Of a stretch of 64,000 nt of DNA, positions 45,409 to 56,922 are shown in pieces. Source of the DNA: Phialocephala subalpina (Eukaryota > Ascomycota > Leotiomycetes > Helotiales > Mollisiaceae); contig FJOG01000040.1 in NCBI GenBank assembly GCA_900073065.1, positions 226,822 through 290,821 on the forward strand. The letters are read 5' to 3'. Numbering within the stretch: the first letter of the stretch is position 1; each line of letters begins with the position of its first letter. The notes beneath the pieces are model-generated. The model was given only the letters and a program-made list of their open reading frames with translations. It did no database searches and was not told the origin of the DNA. The position numbers and the translations under genes were made by a program.

Positions 45409-47235
45409 ATGGTGCATTTTGAGCAATTCCGTACTAACGGAATGACGGCCTCGAGGAAGCCTGACACCGAAAACATTGGGAGAACCCAAGACCATGGATA
45501 CGCACGCCTGTGGTGGCAGCTTTTAATCCTTGGTCAGTTCAATAGAGAAGAGAAAGGTTCATGAATAGGAAGCTGACCTCGAATGACAGGTTCCGTCCGC
45601 TTCAGCGAAGCTCTAGCATGGACGAGCGTTTTCCCTTACGCATTCTTCATGATGCAGTCAATGCTCCCAGAAGTGCCAAATCGTGATGGACAAGCTGCAA
45701 CATATGCATCTCTGGCTATCGGTCTTTTCACCTTTGGAGAATTCTTGTCGGGAGTTGCACGGGCAAAAGTTAGTGATCGAATTGGTAGGAAACTCACCTT
45801 GATCATTGGAGTCATTGGGACGAGCTCATCTGCACTGGCCTTTGGCTTCTCGACGAATGTGTGGATGGCACTTGGTATTCGGTTATTTGGAGGTCTGGTT
45901 AATCCGAATGTTGGAGTCGTGTCAACCTGTGTGGGAGAGCTTGTCCAAAAGAAGGAGCATCAAGGTGCGCTCTGGTATCTTACATCTGATCCTAGAATGC
46001 ATCAATTAATTTCGTGTGAAATATTTTAGGGAAAGGTTTCTCCGTTGTCCCTTTCCTCAGAGGACTTGGGTCAGTTGAACCATTCACTAATGCATGTTAG
46101 AAAGCTAAGTTTGGCTTCAGTGGTCTCACAGGTCCTCTGATCGGCGGCCATCTCGCTAATCTAGTCAAGAACTTACTATCTGCGTTCCGGGAAGGGACTT
46201 TATGGGAAATATTTCTGTATCTTCTTCCAAATTTGACCGTAGCACTATCCATCATAAGCAGTGGCCTTCTTGCATTCCTCTTCCTGAAAGAATCCCACCC
46301 ACAAATGCAGGGCCGAGCTGACTTAGGTCGGAATTTGACAAGCTGGATTTGGGGAAAGTTCAGAGATTTATTTGATAAGGTTGATAACAGGAGGTATGCG
46401 AAACTGGATACCGAAGAAGACTCAATTCCACTTCCTACTATAGAGCATGTTAACGACGAAGACTCGGTCAAGAAAGAATCCGAAGAGTTTGAGATCCCTG
46501 AATGCCATCAAACACTCTCGGATCCTGCACGACCAAAGCTGTCTGCCTACACGAGCAAGGTCATTTTGCAGATTCTGGCAGTTTCGCTGCTAGCCTTCCA
46601 CAAAGTATCATCAGATGTCATCATTCCGACCTTCCTCGCAACTCCATTTGATGAAAATTATTCAAGTCTCGACACAAGAGGCCTCTTCAAATTCGCGGTT
46701 GGTTTCGGCATGGAATTACCGAGCATTGGAAACGTTCTGCTCAGCCAAGCAATTACTGTTATAATTTCCCAAATGCTCATTGTCCCCAGAGCCATCGATC
46801 ATTTCGGGCCATTGAAGACCTTCCGGTGGGCGGTGTTCGCGTTTCCGTGGCTGTACTGCTTGACGCCATTTACAGCAACCTTGCCTTACCCGCTGTCATT
46901 GGCTGTACTGCTATTGGATCTCTGGATCAAAGCTGCCTTGGTAAGCTTGGGATATACTTCTTCAGCAATACTGTAAGTTTGTCGTTGCCTTGACTACCAT
47001 GATCTGACACGAGGACAGGTTGACAAACACCAGTCCGACACCTGAACACCTTGCCACAGTGAATGGGGCAGCGGGAGCATTCGGCGGTCTTGCAAGATCA
47101 ATAGGAGCTGCTGCCTCGGGATCTCTGTTCAATTTTGGCCTCACGACTGGCTATATTGTATTGCCTTTCAGGACACTAGGAACGATTGCTGCAGCTGGAG
47201 CCGTGCTCGTTTGGTTCTTGGATGACAAGCCATAG
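45409..47235 (+). CDS. MFS transporter, ZIFL1/peptide-like multidrug type
   Basis: Five exons. Exon 1 ends LWWQLLILG and splices to SVRFSEALAWTSVFPYAFFMMQSMLPEVP, the usual first helices. RAKVSDRIGRKLTLIIGVIG is the MFS loop 2-3 motif A, followed by IRLFGGLVNPNVGV (helix 4) and, across two short introns, KGFSVVPFLRGLGGLTGPLIGGHLANL, motif C in helix 5. A long acidic central loop (RYAKLDTEEDSIPLPTIEHVNDEDSVKKESEE) separates the halves; the second half ends LATVNGAAGAFGGLARSIGAAASGSLFNFGL and LVWFLDDKP. I use ATG 45409; ATG 45331 would add 26 residues without a match. Relatives export drugs, organic acids or metal complexes; the substrate is unknown. Stop TAG at 47233-47235. Confidence 0.87.
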
Positions 47236-47746
47236 ATCCTACATGGATCACATATCTTGCTAGGATTGAATGTTTAAGGGTGTCGATGATTACGAAGTAA
47301 ATTTTTATGAGCTAGTTGAGAAGCTGGAAGGTAGCTCAGGTCCACGGTCCCTGAATGCCCCTGAAAATTGAGCGACATAGTTACAAGTGCGGGGTAAAAG
47401 CGACCCCGCATCTCACTTATTTTAGCGAACAAAAACGCTGAAGAAGGACCAGCGTCAAAGTACAACATGTCGGGCAGAGGAAAAATTAGTTCGGATGTGA
47501 GGGGGAGCTTGGACGAATACTACCTAGGAAGCGTTCCTTTGAACCTGAGGTTCAAAACTCACCGTTGCTCGCCACTGAAGCTCTCCTTTTTTTCTAAGCG
47601 AGAAGACCTGAAAATCTCGCCAGCGCTGCTCTGAATACCCTGAAGAACGCTGAGATTTTAGCGACCGAGCGCCTTAAATTCTCTTTCTCACAGAACTCTA
47701 AACTCTCTTTGCCCTGCACAGTACTTGGCATGTCTTATTTGGTACA
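47236..47746. other. intergenic with hairpins and repeat words
   Basis: Contains a perfect 8-bp hairpin TGCGGGGT/ACCCCGCA (47388-47410, 7-nt loop) inside the dispersed word AAGTGCGGGGTAAA, and a second inverted repeat TTTGAACC-TGA-GGTTCAAA near 47536-47554. No gene. Confidence 0.5.
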
Positions 47747-48454
47747 AGTGTTTAAGGCGAGTGGTACGGGGGCGCACTGCGTATTTTACAGGAGCGCACT
47801 ACACTCAGCGCAGTGCGCCCCCCTAATATTTTAAGATGGCTCGCCTTCTAATTGGGCATATATATCCTGATTCTGACTCGAGTCGGCCTTAGAAGTCAAG
47901 TTCTAAAAGAGAAAATTGAGGTTAGTTACATTTATACCTTTATGAATCACACTCGACTTAAAGGCCAATAGTAGCTTTCTACTTTTAGGATCGCCCTCAA
48001 ACCCGGAGCACACGTATCCCTTATTTAGAGCTTCGGCTCTCGAGTAAATAACAGACTTTTTAATCGCCCAGATTAAAATATTGTCTCAGCGCTAGTGCGC
48101 ACGTGACTATGCATAATGTTTATAACCTCAGATTTAGCCCTTTTAAGCTCTTTAGCTTAGAATTGCCTTAATAGGACTTCTTCAACCAACCTTTGAGCCG
48201 TAGCTCCGTGACAAATATTAAAGATATACTTTTAGATAAACTTGAAAGTATACTTGTAATTAAAGTCGAAATAGCCTCATAATTACTTAATTAGAACTAG
48301 TCTATCCGGCTGATGACTTGTGCCTCAAGGAAGAGGATAAGTCTTAGAGATGATAACGCCTCAAGCTCCAACTTCCTCCGCCAATCAAATGCTTCTAATT
48401 GTAAAAATATAAGGGGGGCGCAGTGCCCCCCCTGTACCACTCGCCAGTGTTTAA
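47747..48454. mobile_element. MITE / non-autonomous DNA transposon with 9-bp target duplication
   Basis: The element spans 47756-48445 (690 bp) and is flanked by AGTGTTTAA on both sides (47747-47755 and 48446-48454), a perfect 9-bp target-site duplication. Its ends are inverted repeats: GGCGAGTGGTAC is identical at both, and the next 14 bases (left GGGGGCGCACTGCG, right AGGGGGGCACTGCG) differ at two positions, so 24 of 26 match. Similarity resumes further in (CCCCCCTAATATTTT left, CCCCCCTTATATTTTT right) after a 36-bp extra piece present only at the left end. No transposase frame is inside. A 9-bp duplication is typical of Mutator-like elements; hAT elements make 8 bp, which remains possible if one flanking base matches by chance. 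Confidence 0.85.
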
Positions 48455-48659
48455 CGACATAAAGTCGAGATCAAGTCTGAAAAGTCCAGCGATTTGATTG
48501 GCTCTGGTGCACAGCCTCTCTGAACTTGCATGAGAGGCAGTGCTGCATACACAGTTTTGAAATCTTCTTAAATTTTCAGCTATTGCCATAACGATATGAT
48601 CAGGTTCCTCGACATCATCGTACAGCAAGTTTGCCGTTTTGTGTCGGGAAACAGACAAA

Positions 48660-50558
48660 ATGTCACAAGATCCAAAACCACGCTCTCTGGTCTGCGACGC
48701 CTGCTGGGACTCAATCTTTTCAACAGACAGCTTCATGTCCATATGCCACCCTCTTTCTCAATTCGGAGGGCCAGATTATACAACGCATCTGCCTTCGATC
48801 GAGGCAGGAGCAGGTGAGGGTTGCAACTGGTGCAGCTTGATCTTTGACGTGGTATCTGAACTCGATCCTATTCCCTCACCCGAAGAGAGAATTTGTGTCA
48901 GCCTCGCATCGTTCGGGGCGAAAGCCGATAACTTCACTCCTTTGGGAAATAATAGAACGCTGATATCAATAACAACCGAGACACATGGGAAGACACTGCA
49001 ACCCGCTGTCTTTACGATAGACGATAGCATCATAGCGGAGATTGTCACAGCTAGGGAGCTGGATTATGCGGTCAACTCTCCCAGGGTTCAGGACCAAATC
49101 CATACATGGTTACTGGACTGTGATGGACATGAGAAGTGCGGACGTATGGAGCGGTCTGTACTGCCTACGAGAGTTATTGAAGTCAGCCCTGAGGAGCACT
49201 CAGAGACCCCTAGAGTTCTCGAGACGAAGGGAATGATTGATTATTACGCCGCACTTTCTTATTGCTGGGGACTTGATCAAAAAGGTCTCACGACAACGAG
49301 CAACCTCGACTCCAGGCTTCAACGGCTAGATATGAACGAATTATCGCGAACACTTCAAGATGCAATCCATACGACGAGGAATATCGGTATGAAGTATCTT
49401 TGGATCGACGCCCTCTGTATAATCCAAGATTCTGCAGACGACCAAGTCATTGAGCTTGCCTCGATGTGTAGAATATATCAAAATGCCACAGTTACAATTG
49501 TCGCATCGAACGCCAGCAGTGCCAATCAAGGATTTCTCAAGGATCGAGAACCACCAAGACCGTCTACTAGTATCCCATTCTGGGGACCACACGGCGAGCT
49601 GACCTCTGTTTCTCTTCGAACAGAGGATCCTTACGATGAAAATGAGCCTATAAACACAAGAGCGTGGACGCTCCAAGAGCAACTTCTGTCTCCAAGACTG
49701 CTCGTCTACGCGACACACACGCTTCAGTATCACTGCCAGCAACATACCATGAACCTGGGATATTCGATCAGCACCCCACCTAGTATCATTCCGCGGCTAC
49801 TTCGACGATTCTCTAGCGCGGGTCCGGAGGATCTCGGTACTCAGGTCATTAGAAGGGCATGGGGCGAAATCGTGGACTTGTATTCTCAACGGCAGCTCTC
49901 ATACCTGGAAGACAAACTCACGGCCCTCGCTGGTGTTGCGGAAGCTTTCTCTTCCCAAGTAGATACTAAATATCTTGCAGGTCTGTGGTCAGGACCATTA
50001 CTCCCAAGACTACTTCTCTGGCGAGTCGCTCAGACGAAAGATTATGCTCCATGCCCGATATATACTGCACCAAGCTGGTCTTGGGCTTCCATCAAAAGCC
50101 CAGTCTTCTACAGTTACTTTCATAGCCAGTACAAATTTGAGTGGTATCACGTTGATATCCTCGCTTGCGACGTGGTTCTGGAGAACGAGTTGCTTCCTTT
50201 CGGGCGAGTGAGAAGCGGGTATCTCAAGCTCAGAGGCTACGTCAGACCGGGCTTTTTTGAAGGACCTCGATCTATGAAGTGGCTCTCTACATCAACTTGC
50301 AAAACCGCAGTTGATTCTATGGACTTGAGTGAGAGCGCGGAGCTAGATGATGGGTCATCAAGCGATATAGATGTGATTTGTTTGGCACTTGCGAGAAGGA
50401 CCCTTGAGAAGCAGAGCAATAGTATCGAGCCGGTGATTGATGGTCTTGTAATTTATCCACTTGGATATCAAGGGACTTATCGGAGAATTGGTTGTTTTAC
50501 TGGGCTTAAAGAGAAAGACTTTAAGGGCTTTGTGAGGGAGACGGTGACTCTCATGTGA
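48660..50558 (+). CDS. HET-domain (heterokaryon incompatibility) protein
   Basis: Single exon, 632 residues from ATG 48660 (MSQDPKPRSLVCDACW); upstream the frame opens only at a GTG. An N-terminal region with CDACWDSIF and CNWCSLIF cysteine pairs is common in this class. The HET domain has its three hallmark blocks: DYYAALSYCWG near residue 195, KYLWIDALCIIQD near 247 followed by ELASMCRIYQNATVTIVAS, and NTRAWTLQEQLLSPR near 331. The C-terminal half has YLEDKLTALAGVAE, GLWSGPLLPRLLLW and PSWSWASIKSPV, standard for fungal HET proteins. HET domains trigger cell death when genetically different hyphae fuse. The promoter lies within 200 bp of the MITE. Confidence 0.92.
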   Translation: MSQDPKPRSLVCDACWDSIFSTDSFMSICHPLSQFGGPDYTTHLPSIEAGAGEGCNWCSLIFDVVSELDPIPSPEERICVSLASFGAKADNFTPLGNNRTLISITTETHGKTLQPAVFTIDDSIIAEIVTARELDYAVNSPRVQDQIHTWLLDCDGHEKCGRMERSVLPTRVIEVSPEEHSETPRVLETKGMIDYYAALSYCWGLDQKGLTTTSNLDSRLQRLDMNELSRTLQDAIHTTRNIGMKYLWIDALCIIQDSADDQVIELASMCRIYQNATVTIVASNASSANQGFLKDREPPRPSTSIPFWGPHGELTSVSLRTEDPYDENEPINTRAWTLQEQLLSPRLLVYATHTLQYHCQQHTMNLGYSISTPPSIIPRLLRRFSSAGPEDLGTQVIRRAWGEIVDLYSQRQLSYLEDKLTALAGVAEAFSSQVDTKYLAGLWSGPLLPRLLLWRVAQTKDYAPCPIYTAPSWSWASIKSPVFYSYFHSQYKFEWYHVDILACDVVLENELLPFGRVRSGYLKLRGYVRPGFFEGPRSMKWLSTSTCKTAVDSMDLSESAELDDGSSSDIDVICLALARRTLEKQSNSIEPVIDGLVIYPLGYQGTYRRIGCFTGLKEKDFKGFVRETVTLM

Positions 50559-51292
50559 TCCTTATATCATGGAGCTCAATGAGTTGGGTCGCATATGGCA
50601 TCTTCGAAAGACGGAAACTCATACAGGGATATCGATAGAAATAGCGTAAGACCGTGGGGGTAGATTATAGAGTTGAAGAGAAGCTGATGCGAAATACTTC
50701 TGTATGGGACTAAGGATGGTTGGCTTTATCCTAGCGAACAGATGGAGGGCATATATGCTTCTAGAAAAGGTGTAAGCTGTAAACAATGATGAAGTCACAA
50801 AACTATATAGCCGTCATTCATGCCTTAGTTCGAAATTCAAGTAGATGTGTTCATTGATTTGTTGCATCTAAAAAGCGGGGTAAAAAAGGGGGGGCTCTAA
50901 GCGAGCCGTAAGCGAGCCGCACTAACACATTCAAACAAATGAAAGCGAGACTAGGAATCACAGAACCAGCTAGTACATCTCTTTCCTCTCTCCAAGAGTA
51001 AGACTTTCAAGTTCTTCTTTCGCTCTCTCATGATTCACTGGCCAAGCTTGCGCGAACGTCTTCTAAAACTCAGTTCTCTCACACTCCCAAGATGTCCCTC
51101 TGTCGGTTTGATTCTCTAGACTGAGAGGATTTCCAAACCAGGCTCATGGCTATCCTATCCTTGGGCATATTTGCTGAGATGACCGCCAATATAGCCATCG
51201 TCTGCAGAAGTCTCGTCCTCCTTCAGTGCATAGAGTCCCACTACCAAACACGCAAGGAAAGTCGGGATCGGGGCCGGTAAAGGAGACAGCTG
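50559..51292. other. intergenic between converging HET genes
   Basis: The tail-to-tail interval of two HET genes. It contains GCGGGGTAAAAAAGGGGGGG (about 50875-50893) followed by a short tandem TAAGCGAGCCG x2. No gene. Confidence 0.5.
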
Positions 51293-53522
51293 TTAAACCA
51301 ACTCGATTTCGTAGTCTACCTCATCCGGATCAATGCCCTCGTAGGCTTCGCCATTCATTAAGCCGTCAACGAAGGCTTCGCCGATTAAAAGATACTTGGT
51401 ACCGACTGGTCGGAGGATCCAAAGTCTGCTTGTGCCTTCGAAAGCAGCTACCATGTCTCCTTCCCTGGCCTGATTCATGGCGTTGCAGACTCTTCCGGTC
51501 TCGGTGACGCAGAATGAGCGTCCTTGTATCTGACAATGACTCCATATACCGTCACTAGCGCTCTCTTCTTCAGGACCAAGAGCGGAATCTGGGTGGAATA
51601 ATTCGACGACGCTATCTCCGAAGAGCAGTGCAAAGAGCTCTCGCATCACAGAGTCACAAGTTTTTGTCGTTGCAGTCACATCCTCCATAGCCACTTCGCA
51701 GGCGTACTCCCTTACGTAATTGGCCAACTGTCGGAAATAGGACCAGAAAGCGAAAGCAGTAGCTTCAGTGACAGAATGCCCATCCCAAACAGTAGGAGAC
51801 CAGTTTATCGAAGTAGTGAGAGCGCGGGAAAATGCCGCCACATTCTCAAGGTTTACGCCTAGATGAATAAGTACAGCGGTCCAACTCCTCAGTCTTTGTG
51901 ACCAGGTCTGGATATATGACTCATCAGCTATGCCGAGGCTCACCGAATGAGAATGAAAGCTAACTGGTGTAGACATGGAAATGCGATCGATGACGCCGCC
52001 TTTTAGAACAAGTACAGTTTGGTCAAGGCGGAAATAGGGCGGGGCACGAGGCGAATTTCGGGGATGTGGGGTGCTATGCACGGACCAACCCGGGATCGGA
52101 GAGTGTGGTGGGCCGAGTGACCACGAGGGCAGCGCCGATGTGGGGGCGGGATCTGAGCTTCCGGCTGAATCTTCGGTCCAGGCTTGGCATTCGGCCCACG
52201 AGCAAGCAAGGAGCAGCGACAGTGACAAGAACTCGGGGTTCTGCAAGATGCGAACGGAAGCATCGAGGAAGACGAGATCAACAGCGGCGCTATCGGAGTA
52301 ATCTGGAACAATACCCAGTGCGGACGCATCAGATGAGATCGCCAGCATCGCAAAAATTCGGTCGCGGGGATCCCAACAATGAAGGTGTTCGTGCCAAGAC
52401 ATGAGCTCCACCAACGATTTTCGTGACTCAGGATGCTGTTCTTTCTGCGATTGTCGTTGAGACCACAACGTGTAAACAGATTGCGCAATGTCGAAATGGG
52501 TTTGACTTGCGTGCATACACTCCTCTTCCCAAAAGCGATCCACGTATTTTGAAGGAAACAAATCCAAAAAAAAAAAGAAGATACGACCGCAACAGCATCC
52601 CACGATAACAGCAAAGGGCCGCGAAGCATCACCATGTCTTTATTAAGTAGTTGTTCTTGGACGATCCACAATCGTTGGGTCCACTCGCCGAACGCAACTT
52701 GTAGCAGCCATTTCCACCCCTGCGATACGTATTTATCCTCGTCTTCAACCCAGCTTTCGCGAGCTTGGAGTCCCTGCGGCAATTCCAACACTGGAAACTC
52801 TGACCGTCTCTGATTTGCCCAGTACAGAGATTTTGTAATGAGAAGCAATTCATAGTTGGGTGCAAAGTGTGTGTCCAGCCGTTGCAGTAAGCGGATCCCG
52901 CAAGCTTCTTCCTCCTCATCTTCAGCCGCAGACCCCACGTAGGTTATCACCCTCGAGGCGTTTCGGTATATCTCTCCCATAAGCGCGACCTGATGGTTCT
53001 TTTCATCGCCTTGTTGGTTGATACAGATTTGATCGATCCAGAACACCTTGCTCTTCACCCCCTTGGCATCGCGAAGGTCGCACAGTGCTGCCTGAACGTT
53101 GGCAGTAAGGGGAATATAGCCAAGTCCTTTGCCGTCATCATCGAGCACTGGAAAATATATAGTCAGTATTATTGCTCAAAGGAAGTTCGATGTTTTCCAA
53201 TTAGCGAGAGTCTAAGCTAAGAGAATTGATTTAGGAAATGCATACCGGTTGCTTTGAACAATTTCTCTTCGCCGCCCCAAACATAGGACAGCGCTTGATA
53301 TCCGCTATCCAAGAAGCTAATCTGTCGGAGGCTACACTCAATCTTACCCTTCGTGGCATGTAGTTGTAGTGTGCGTATCTTGTCCGGTCCCTCGAGGGTT
53401 TCGTAAATGTATGGGGAAAGTCCTTCGGAAGCGTCATTCTTCTTGCCGCCAGCCTTTCCATATAATCGATCAATCTTTGATCGGCTCCACTGCAGAAGCC
53501 TCCTTGGATGGCGTCGACGCAT
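51293..53522 (-). pseudogene. HET-domain gene with a homopolymer frameshift
   Basis: Exon 1 is 53522-53246 (ATG 53522, MRRRHPRRLLQWSRSK), then a 98-bp intron and a long exon from 53147. The HET blocks are clear: SGYQALSYVWGGEE near residue 80, KVFWIDQICINQQGDEKNHQVALMGEIYRNASRVITYVG near 120, and TQRLWIVQEQLLNKDMVML near 240. At 52566-52576 an 11-base T run (sense strand) breaks the frame: one side gives LLSWDAVAVVS, the other KYVDRFWEEECMHA onward to the proper end at 51293 (WDPRDRIFAMLAI is the conserved block after it). Twelve or nine T would restore one frame. It may be a sequencing error, a real null allele or a phase-variable site. If intact, the product would have about 710 residues and act like its neighbour. 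Confidence 0.75.
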
Positions 53523-55184
53523 TGCTGGTCTTTCGGTGCAAAGGCAAGGAAAACAAGGTAGGTAGATCTCGACACTCGAAATAGTCCAGCTAACAATTTA
53601 AAAGGAGTCGAGAGTTTCCCCCCAGCTTAATGTCAGCGATATTGATGAGGCTGCCGCGATCTAGACTGACGAGGCTGTCACAAGAAGTTGGGCGCTAACC
53701 TTACGCTGCGCTGCCTTATCGGTGAACAATGGTACGACCTCGCGAAAGCGGATGTTCAGGCAGCGCTGCCACTCGTTCGTAAAAGTATGCCAAAAGTGAA
53801 GATAGAAGGAGGGTTGGCAAAATCTGGAGGTTGAAAGTGAGGCTGCTTCTTATGCAAGGTCAAGGGCCCAAAACCAATCGAATGCAACTCAGCTGAAGTG
53901 CTAATACTGGAGATCCGAACACAGCCACCACAACGAAGAACGAGCATGGCTTCTTGAAACACGACCAACCGCTGCTATGCTCTCACCGCAACCAATATGG
54001 CTACATGCTCGGTGAAGAATTAACCGGGGAAGCGATAGTTGAGTCACGTGATTCTCCCAGCAAACTGCACTTCCATTGTCGTAATGGTTCAAGCACAGCG
54101 ACTGCAAGATGATAGCATGCAAAAGGTTGATTGAAGGGAAGTAATAAGGGATCCTACACAAGTGGAGGCACTTGCCATGCTATCTCAGATTTGCGGCGAC
54201 CCAGCTCGTAGCAATGCTATGTCAGTGCGCGGTGATCGCGTCGAAAGGTTGTATGTCGAGTCCAATTGACAATCGTAGAACAAAGGAAGTAGGTATTTGA
54301 CTCCTTATATTCCCTCAATATTTTCTGCGTGGTATTCTATCATCACAGCCCAAGGTCGAAGTATATGCAACATTTAGACAAATTCGCCATTTTCAATTCA
54401 ACAATTTCCAAAGAAAGATAAACAAACGAGCACAATAACGCATGCGACAAAGATGATAATTTCGTTGGGTTAAGCGCAAATTGATATACCAAATATGGGA
54501 CCGAGTACAGACAAACTGGCGGCATCACAAAGACGCTTTTGAACAACCATATCCAATGAGCTGCCAAGCACCGAGAAGTAGGGCTGTAATTGTACAAATA
54601 TGAACATTAGATATACCAAAATCGATTTTTTTGAACACAGTGCCAAGGATAGTTATACGGCCTTGAGCATCCAGCAGAATGGCTCCAAGAGCAAAGACAT
54701 ATCAATTCTCGAAGCACTTCTTCTCAAACTTGAACCTTCGTGAAGTGTCGGAAAGAGCAGTCAAAAAGTCGCGACGTCAGCCGCTGACTCACCCGGCACA
54801 TCCTCCACCGCACAACTTCTCGACGACAGCGTAGAATTGTTCCGTCTTGAATCCGCTAAAATTCATTGCTCTCAATTTTTAAAAGGGACGCGCACACATC
54901 GTTCGCTTTTCTAATCCAACATCTCTTGCCTGCTTCAATCCAGTGATTGACTCAGCAGCCGCTGGCCGGTCACGTAGAAGCTCTTTCGAAAAGGCTTTCA
55001 ATGGTACGGTAGTGCAAGAATGTGCTGTTTGGTTTTTTATTTGAACACAATATACGAACATAATACGGCACCTACGTCGATCAATTGAAAATACCACTTG
55101 AGTTGAATTGTTTCCACTTCATCGATCGCTCTTGCTTTAAAATTTCAATTGCCTATGGCACTCAAGTCGCGACAAATCCTGCAA
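53523..55184. other. 1.7-kb intergenic stretch
   Basis: Holds the promoter of the frameshifted HET gene and the 3' flank of the GTPase gene. Only short, unremarkable frames on both strands and no repeat that I can define. Confidence 0.5.
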
Positions 55185-56411
55185 CTATGATAATCCAAAA
55201 GAGAGAAGCAACATACTTGCATTTCCAACCATGTTGAAAATACTAATCAGGAGTTCCGTTGTCTTATCTTGGTCTGGAGACTGCTGCGCATGTGTAATCT
55301 CGCGCTCAACCGCTGCTCTCTCTTCTGCTGACAACTTTCCCATGTTCTTCTTGATGTCCTCAATGACCTTCTCAAAACTTTTCTCCATACTAATCTTCTC
55401 GGCATTCAATTTCTGAATCGTTGCCATCGAATCATCGAGTTGTTGCTGGATCCTGCGATTGTCGCTGCGACGTTCGTACCGAAGCCTCTCTTGTTGGTCC
55501 CTAAGACCTCGAAGTTGTTTCTCAAACACTTCTTGAGCTTCAGTCAGAGCCTCTTCCACCTTCGTGTCCTGCGCCTCCCGTGCCTCAACCATCTCTTTCT
55601 GGATCACAGCCATCTTGGCTTCATATATTGCTTGCAATCGTTTCAAGTCCTCATTAATCGCTGTACCAGCAGATGTGTCGATGAGCAGCTTTTCTTGGTC
55701 CACCAATTCGCGCTGTATCTGCAAAGGTATCGTCTCGTTCTTTGCAAGCTTCGTTATAATGGCCAGGGCCGATTCGCGCGTGTCCATAAATCTATCCAGT
55801 TGTGCACCGCTATCGAGCATTCCTTTCCAGAAAGCCCGATTGCTGCTCAGCGACCTCTCATGCTCTTCTGCTTTTTCGAGTGTGCCTGCTTTCTGTGCCT
55901 CGGTCCAGCCTGTCGTTGCCAGTATTACATTCTCCAAAGGATCATCTCCGCAAAGTTCGCGGAACATCTTCAGATTTCGGAGACTGGATCCGGTCATTCT
56001 GCGTTCAAAGGCGTGCAGGTATATGATGCCTGAAAGTTTGCGATTGTTCTTGTATTTGTCCGCCAGGTAGCTGGCAATCTCTTTCAGGATTTCCGTCTCC
56101 GATTTGTATGTGTCATTGAATCCAGGCGTGTCGATGAGTGTAATCTTGTATTCATCCGTAGCGAAAGTGTGGTCTCGAACAATGGCAGTGCCTAAGATGA
56201 TATTTAGTCAAGTTCGTAAGCGGAGGACTCGTGTGTCCTGACAGGCCTCTAATCCTGTACCGACCTCCACCTCTACAAGCCCACTGGCCGTACGAATGAA
56301 GGTACTCTTCCCCGAACCTGTCACACCCATCACGGCCACGACAATCTCAGGTAAATCGCACATTTGTTCGGTTTGCACAGGCTGCTCTTGCTCTACTTCC
56401 TTGATAAGCAT
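55185..56411 (-). CDS. AIG1/GIMAP-like P-loop GTPase with coiled coil
   Basis: Two exons, 56411-56243 and 56191-55185, with a 51-bp intron (donor GTCAGG) give 391 residues; the splice restores the family motif GLEACTAIVRD. I use ATG 56411; the frame upstream starts at a non-ATG. G1 is GVTGSGKST at residues 29-37, the G2-type threonine lies in EACTAIV, G3 is DTPGF at 77-81, and TTGW near 155 may be the degenerate G4. From about 190 to 350 the protein is one long coiled coil rich in Glu, Gln and Arg (EAREAQDTKVEEALTEAQEV), and it ends in a short hydrophobic segment (LISIFNMVGNASMLLLSFGLS) that could insert into a membrane. AIG1-type GTPases act in plant and animal immunity; the fungal copies are uncharacterised. 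Confidence 0.82.
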
Positions 56412-56922
56412 GATTGTTGTTAGAAAGGATATTTCAGTGGTGAGAAGAGCGAATACTATTTTGGTACTGGGCTGCACTACTGTATTATCAGTCCTTGATT
56501 CGAGCCTCGCGGCTCTGCATCCCCTTCGATTCGCCCGGCTGACTCACAAGATACCGTTTCGCCCAAGCAACAAGGAAAGCCTTCTTTGATGGCGCATGTT
56601 GCATTCAGCGGTTCCACTGTTCCATGATTTGTCGGACATTTGCATGCCCACAGTTTCAGCTGAGGCTGAGCTGTTCTGTTTGTGATGGTGTGCATCAAGG
56701 CGTTCGTGCCAATCCACCGCCTTGTAAAGACGGTGATAAAGCAGCCACCAACATCCCGCGCCTGAAGCACCCAATCCCTTTCGTGCTGACTTATTTAGCC
56801 TTCGCAAAGGTACGAAAGGGATAGAGTGGTCGGAGTTGGACAGCTTGAATTGTTCAGATGTCAACCAAAGGCCAGTCGTTACATTTCGAGTCATAAATCT
56901 TAAATAGGCCGAGGACCAAATA
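56412..56922. other. intergenic between two co-oriented genes
   Basis: The promoter of the GTPase gene and the 3' flank of the membrane protein gene. Nothing else recognised. Confidence 0.5.
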
